Assembly: GCA_902826815.1 (NCBI GenBank)
Contig: CADEGF010000025.1
Span: 23,781 to 87,780 of the forward strand
Direction of reading: 5' to 3'
Origin: an uncultured Mycobacteriaceae bacterium
Lineage (GTDB): Bacteria; Actinomycetota; Actinomycetes; Mycobacteriales; Mycobacteriaceae
DNA: 64,000 nucleotides
The notes beneath the pieces were generated by a model. The model saw only the letters and a list, made by a program, of their open reading frames with translations. It made no database searches and was not told where the DNA came from. This document shows, one piece after another, positions 61,168-64,000 of this stretch; position 1 is the first letter of the stretch; each line of letters begins with the position of its first letter. A program made the translations under genes and the position numbers.

Positions 61168-61577
61168 TAGAACGGTTCTTCTGTGCCGCCGGGATTGCAG
61201 TGTGCGGCGACCATCTCGTCGCCGGAGACCTCGGGCCGCCACGGCTCCAGATTCCAGCTGGACTTGCCGGGCTCGGCGAGCTCGGCGTACTGCCAGTGGC
61301 ACATGAATTGCTCACGCATACCGGGAATGTCGGCGTCGGGCGACAGAGTCAGCACTTCGGTCCACGCCTCGTCGGCCTGTGCGGTGGTGCCGATCTGAGT
61401 CGCCGCGATGCGCGCCGAATCCGTCGGGTACACGCGAAGGCTGGACAGATCGCCCCATTTCGCCCATTCGGCCTGCGCGACATACGGCGGGGCGGGAACG
61501 GTATCGGCGGTCGCCGTGACCGCGAGGATGAGGGCAGCTGTCATGGCCGCCGCAGGGGCGGCGAGCAGGCGGAGCAT
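61167..61577 (-). CDS. Secreted DUF2599 protein (Rv0477-like)
   Basis: This 136-residue protein has a signal peptide (about 1-24, [13 protein letters not shown]) and a DUF2599-type mature domain with [19 protein letters not shown] and [19 protein letters not shown]; two cysteines (CHW and HCNP) may pair. Conserved in mycobacteria, function unknown. It lies 4 bp after the DUF2516 gene and is coupled to deoC. Confidence 0.87.
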   Translation of the reverse strand: MLRLLAAPAAAMTAALILAVTATADTVPAPPYVAQAEWAKWGDLSSLRVYPTDSARIAATQIGTTAQADEAWTEVLTLSPDADIPGMREQFMCHWQYAELAEPGKSSWNLEPWRPEVSGDEMVAAHCNPGGTEEPF

Positions 61578-61581
61578 CGTG

Positions 61582-61866
61582 CTACCGCGACTTTCCCTGG
61601 ATATCGAGGATCTTGGGCCGGACGTCGACCAGATAGATACCCGATGCGACGGCGGCGATCGCCGCGCCGAAGGGATCGCGGAACACCAGCAGTAGAAGGA
61701 CGCTCCCACCGATGATCAGCAGCCAGACCGGCTTGGTGAGTTTGCCTGCCGCGGTGTACGCGTCGGGCCGTTGCATGGCTGCGTGGACGAAGGCGTAGAC
61801 GGCCACGGCGAATGCGGCAACGACGAGGGCCAAAACAATGACGCCCGCTAGGTCGGCAAGGATCAC
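61582..61866 (-). CDS. DUF2516 membrane protein (Rv0476-like)
   Basis: This 94-residue protein has three hydrophobic segments ([37 protein letters not shown] and [17 protein letters not shown]) and a short basic tail. It matches the DUF2516 family, found next to hbhA in mycobacteria. Role unknown. Confidence 0.87.
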   Translation of the reverse strand: MILADLAGVIVLALVVAAFAVAVYAFVHAAMQRPDAYTAAGKLTKPVWLLIIGGSVLLLLVFRDPFGAAIAAVASGIYLVDVRPKILDIQGKSR

Positions 61867-61904
61867 CTCACCAGCCTATGCGGGCGCCACTGTTGGCGTC
61901 GAAT

Positions 61905-62516
61905 TTACTTCTGGGTGACCTTCTTGGCCGGCGCCTTCTTGGCGGGGGCCTTCTTGGCCGGCGCCTTCTTGGCGGCCTTCTTCACAGGGGCCGCCGCCTT
62001 CTGCGCCTTCTTGGGCAGCTCGACGCCGACCAGCTTGGCGGCGCGCTCGCCGACCGCGCGGGTCTGCGTGGCAACGTTGCCCAGCGCTTCCTGGGTCAGC
62101 TCGACGGCCTGGTCGGTGTAGGTCTCCACCCGACCGGCGGCCTCTTCGAGGGCGGGCTGGTTGCGCAGCCGCTCCAGGGCGACCTCGCCGCGCTCGATGA
62201 GCTTGTTGTAGGTGGTCTGAGCGGTCTCGGCGTAGGTCTCGGCGAACTTCCGCAGCTCTTCGCTGCTCAGCCGGTCGCGGAGGTCACCGAACTGCGTCGG
62301 CAGGTCCTCCTGCAGCCTCGTCAGCCGGGCACGGCTCTCCTCGACGCGCGCCTCGGCGTCGGTCCGAGCCTCGCCTGCACGGTCACGAAGGGTGGCAACG
62401 ATCTCGTTGACCCGCTCCAGCGCCAGGTCGGCAGCGCCCACTGCAGCGAGCAGAGGAGCCTTGAGGTCGTCGACGGTCGGCTGGGCGGTCGTGGTCTTGG
62501 CAGTCTTCTTCGCCAT
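61905..62516 (-). CDS. hbhA: Heparin-binding hemagglutinin HbhA
   Basis: The product is 203 residues: a short N-terminal helix, a long coiled coil (about 20-150, heptads rich in Glu, Arg and Leu) and a Lys/Ala/Pro C-terminal domain with repeats [17 protein letters not shown], the part that binds heparan sulfate and is methylated in pathogens. In non-pathogens HbhA is thought to act in cell-surface organisation or lipid-body metabolism. AAGGAAG precedes the ATG. Confidence 0.95.
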   Translation of the reverse strand: MAKKTAKTTTAQPTVDDLKAPLLAAVGAADLALERVNEIVATLRDRAGEARTDAEARVEESRARLTRLQEDLPTQFGDLRDRLSSEELRKFAETYAETAQTTYNKLIERGEVALERLRNQPALEEAAGRVETYTDQAVELTQEALGNVATQTRAVGERAAKLVGVELPKKAQKAAAPVKKAAKKAPAKKAPAKKAPAKKVTQK

Positions 62517-62576
62517 GTTGTTTCTTCCTTTCACTGATTTCTCTTGGTCGTCTCTTTGGCAGCGGTACGTCGTGTT

Positions 62577-63005
62577 TCAGTCAGTCGCTTGCTCCTCATC
62601 CGATGGCCCGTCTTCGGCGACAAGGGCGGCTTCGTTCTGTTCACAAAACGATGTGTAGATGTCGAGCAGCACTTGCTTCTGCCGCTCGGTGATCGCCGCG
62701 TCGGTGATGATCACGTCACGAACCTCGTTGGCCTCGCTCGGTTCCAGCATTCCGGCCCTGATGTAGAGCACTTCCGCCGAGACCCGCAGGGCCTTGGCGA
62801 TCTGGCTGAGCACATCGGCTGAGGGTTTCCGCAAACCCCGCTCGATCTGACTGAGGTAGGGATTACTGACACCGGCCTTCTCGGCCAGCTGCCGCACCGA
62901 TACCTGAGCCGCCTCACGCTGCGAGCGGATGAAGCTCCCGATGTCCTGCGCAGCGTTGGAGACCACATCGACGAGCTTCTCGTCCAGCTTCTCGTCCTGC
63001 GGCAT
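62577..63005 (-). CDS. XRE-family regulator (Rv0474-like)
   Basis: This 142-residue protein has a Cro/C1-type helix-turn-helix at about 32-85 (VRQLAEKAGVSNPYLSQIERG, PSADVLSQIAKALRVSAEVL) and an acidic C-terminus. The homologue Rv0474 has been reported as a copper-responsive regulator; that link is not visible in this sequence beyond one Cys. GGGGG lies 6 nt before the ATG, and an operator straddling the -35 suggests autoregulation. It lies upstream of hbhA. Confidence 0.9.
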   Translation of the reverse strand: MPQDEKLDEKLVDVVSNAAQDIGSFIRSQREAAQVSVRQLAEKAGVSNPYLSQIERGLRKPSADVLSQIAKALRVSAEVLYIRAGMLEPSEANEVRDVIITDAAITERQKQVLLDIYTSFCEQNEAALVAEDGPSDEEQATD

Positions 63006-63048
63006 GGGTTACCCCCTCGGTGCGTCGGGTATTCGGTGTGACGACACC

Positions 63049-63089
63049 ACGGTACGTCGGGGTGCTAACTTTTGCAAGCACTAGTTAGC
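63049..63089 (-). promoter_or_regulatory. Promoter and overlapping operator of the XRE regulator gene
   Basis: On the minus strand TTGCAA (63072-63077), a 17-bp spacer and TACCGT (63049-63054) form a standard promoter. A perfect 7-bp inverted repeat, GCTAACT (63064-63070) and AGTTAGC (63083-63089), encloses the -35 element, where binding of the XRE protein would block polymerase. Confidence 0.6.
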
Positions 63090-63094
63090 GCAGG

Positions 63095-64000
63095 TCAGAA
63101 GAGTAGCTGGGCGATCGAGTAGATGGCCAGCCCTGCCAGCGCACCCACCACGGTGCCGTTGATTCGGATGAATTGCAGGTCACGGCCGACATGAAGTTCG
63201 ATGCGCCTGCTGGCCTCGTCGGCGTCCCAGCGCTCGATCGTGTCGGTGATGATCGTTGTGATTTCCGCCCCATATTGGGTGACCAGGTGCTGAGCCGCCC
63301 TGGTGATCCAGTTGTCCACCTTGTCTCGTAGGTCGGCGTCGTCGCGCAGCGATTCGCCGATGTGCACCGCCGAGTCCGCGATGCGGGTGCGCAGGGCCGA
63401 GGACGGGTCGTCGACGGACTCGAGGAAGATGCGCTTGGCCGCGTTCCAGGCCGTCTCGGCGGCGCGGGCCACCTCATCGCGGGCCATGATCTGGTTCTTG
63501 ACGTTCTCGGCCTTGCCGATCGTCGCATCGTCGTGCTGGAGGTCGTCTGCGAACTCGAACAGGAAGCGGGTGGCCGAACGACGCAGTTCGTGGTCCGGAT
63601 TGCGGCGCACCTTGTCGGTGAAGTCCATCAACTCACGGTGGATGCGGTCGCCGACGAGATGGTCGACCCAGCGCGGCGACCAGGTTGGCGAGTCGCGTTC
63701 GATGACCCGCTCGATCACCTCGCCCGCGTTGAGCGACCACTGGAACGCCCGGTCGGCGAGCAGTTGCAGCAGCGCCTCCTGACGGCCCTCTTGAAGCAGG
63801 GTGGCCAGCACGCGGCCGATCGGTGGCCCCCACTGCGGTTCGGCGATCCGCTTGACGATCATCCTGTCCAGCACGGCTTGGACATCCTCGTCGCGCAGCA
63901 TCTCCACCAGTACCCGCAACACCGTGGAGGCCTCGGCCGCCACCCGCTGCGCGTGTGCAGGCTCCGACAGCCACTTGCCGAGCCGGCCGGCCACCTCGGC
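63095..64000 (-). CDS. DUF445 membrane-associated protein, 5' end outside the window (Rv0473-like)
   Basis: At least 302 residues are visible and the frame stays open to the window edge, so the N-terminal part (with the first membrane helices) is missing. The visible part is helical and charged with repeated RIAEP, RIADSAVHIGESLR and DLQFIRINGTVVGALAGLAIYSIAQLL at the end, the last being a membrane helix typical of DUF445 proteins. Function unknown. It lies upstream of the XRE gene with a separate promoter between. Confidence 0.88.
   Translation of the reverse strand, partial: AEVAGRLGKWLSEPAHAQRVAAEASTVLRVLVEMLRDEDVQAVLDRMIVKRIAEPQWGPPIGRVLATLLQEGRQEALLQLLADRAFQWSLNAGEVIERVIERDSPTWSPRWVDHLVGDRIHRELMDFTDKVRRNPDHELRRSATRFLFEFADDLQHDDATIGKAENVKNQIMARDEVARAAETAWNAAKRIFLESVDDPSSALRTRIADSAVHIGESLRDDADLRDKVDNWITRAAQHLVTQYGAEITTIITDTIERWDADEASRRIELHVGRDLQFIRINGTVVGALAGLAIYSIAQLLF

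Overview
The window is high-GC actinobacterial DNA and almost certainly comes from a Mycobacterium of the rapid-grower type (Mycolicibacterium). Marker families are all present: the SenX3-RegX3 two-component system, the mycothiol glycosyltransferase MshA, HbhA, a PE-PPE-domain hydrolase, the LprQ L,D-transpeptidase, a full set of MCE proteins, a mycofactocin-type SDR and a deazaflavin-dependent nitroreductase. From about 2 kb to 32 kb, and again from 58.7 kb to the end, the gene order matches the M. tuberculosis block Rv0514 down to Rv0473, read in inverse orientation. No rRNA, tRNA, CRISPR array or prophage was seen.

Layout. 1-1.8 kb: a DUF2236 oxygenase and its TetR regulator, with a palindromic operator. 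1.8-8.3 kb: the heme operon hemA-hemC-hemD-hemB followed by four small membrane-protein genes, all on the minus strand. 8.4-16.7 kb: glutaredoxin-like protein, SerB1, HadD, an acyltransferase, GalE2, the 33-residue ribosomal protein bS22, a BldC-like DNA-binding protein, ProC, a thioesterase, a sugar-isomerase-like protein and an acidic membrane protein. 16.7-24.8 kb: Ppx1, a conserved cysteine-rich protein, RegX3/SenX3, Gpm1, a YbjN protein, MshA and a ROK regulator. 24.8-27.6 kb: a mobile-element patch (a tnpB broken by one frameshift, a wrecked IS5-type transposase) and a LysM protein. 27.7-33 kb: SDR, PE-PPE hydrolase, LprQ, MurB and two DUF2505 proteins.

33-58 kb is accessory DNA relative to M. 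tuberculosis. It opens with a Phd/PIN toxin-antitoxin cassette bracketed by 35-bp direct repeats derived from the 3' end of the neighbouring gene. A TetR-controlled operon follows, encoding two paralogous multi-pass membrane proteins plus COX3-like and COX4-like proteins but no oxidase subunit I or II. Next come a minus-strand catabolic operon (ALDH, amidohydrolase, SDR, P450, nitroreductase, TetR, P450, secreted protein), a divergent six-gene mce operon that has no yrbE permease genes, and a second minus-strand CoA operon (FadD, mycofactocin-type SDR, CaiB, DUF35, cysteine-less thiolase-like protein). The composition points to uptake and degradation of a hydrophobic, perhaps terpenoid or steroid-like, compound. 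The substrate cannot be read from the sequence.

58.7-64 kb returns to the conserved backbone: nitrilase-family protein, LmeA-like protein, DeoC, two small envelope proteins, HbhA, an XRE regulator with a clear promoter and operator, and a truncated DUF445 membrane protein.

Two regulatory themes recur. Many genes carry a TAnnnT element 6-9 nt before the start codon, the signature of leaderless transcription. Several regulators sit next to inverted or direct repeats that look like their own operators.
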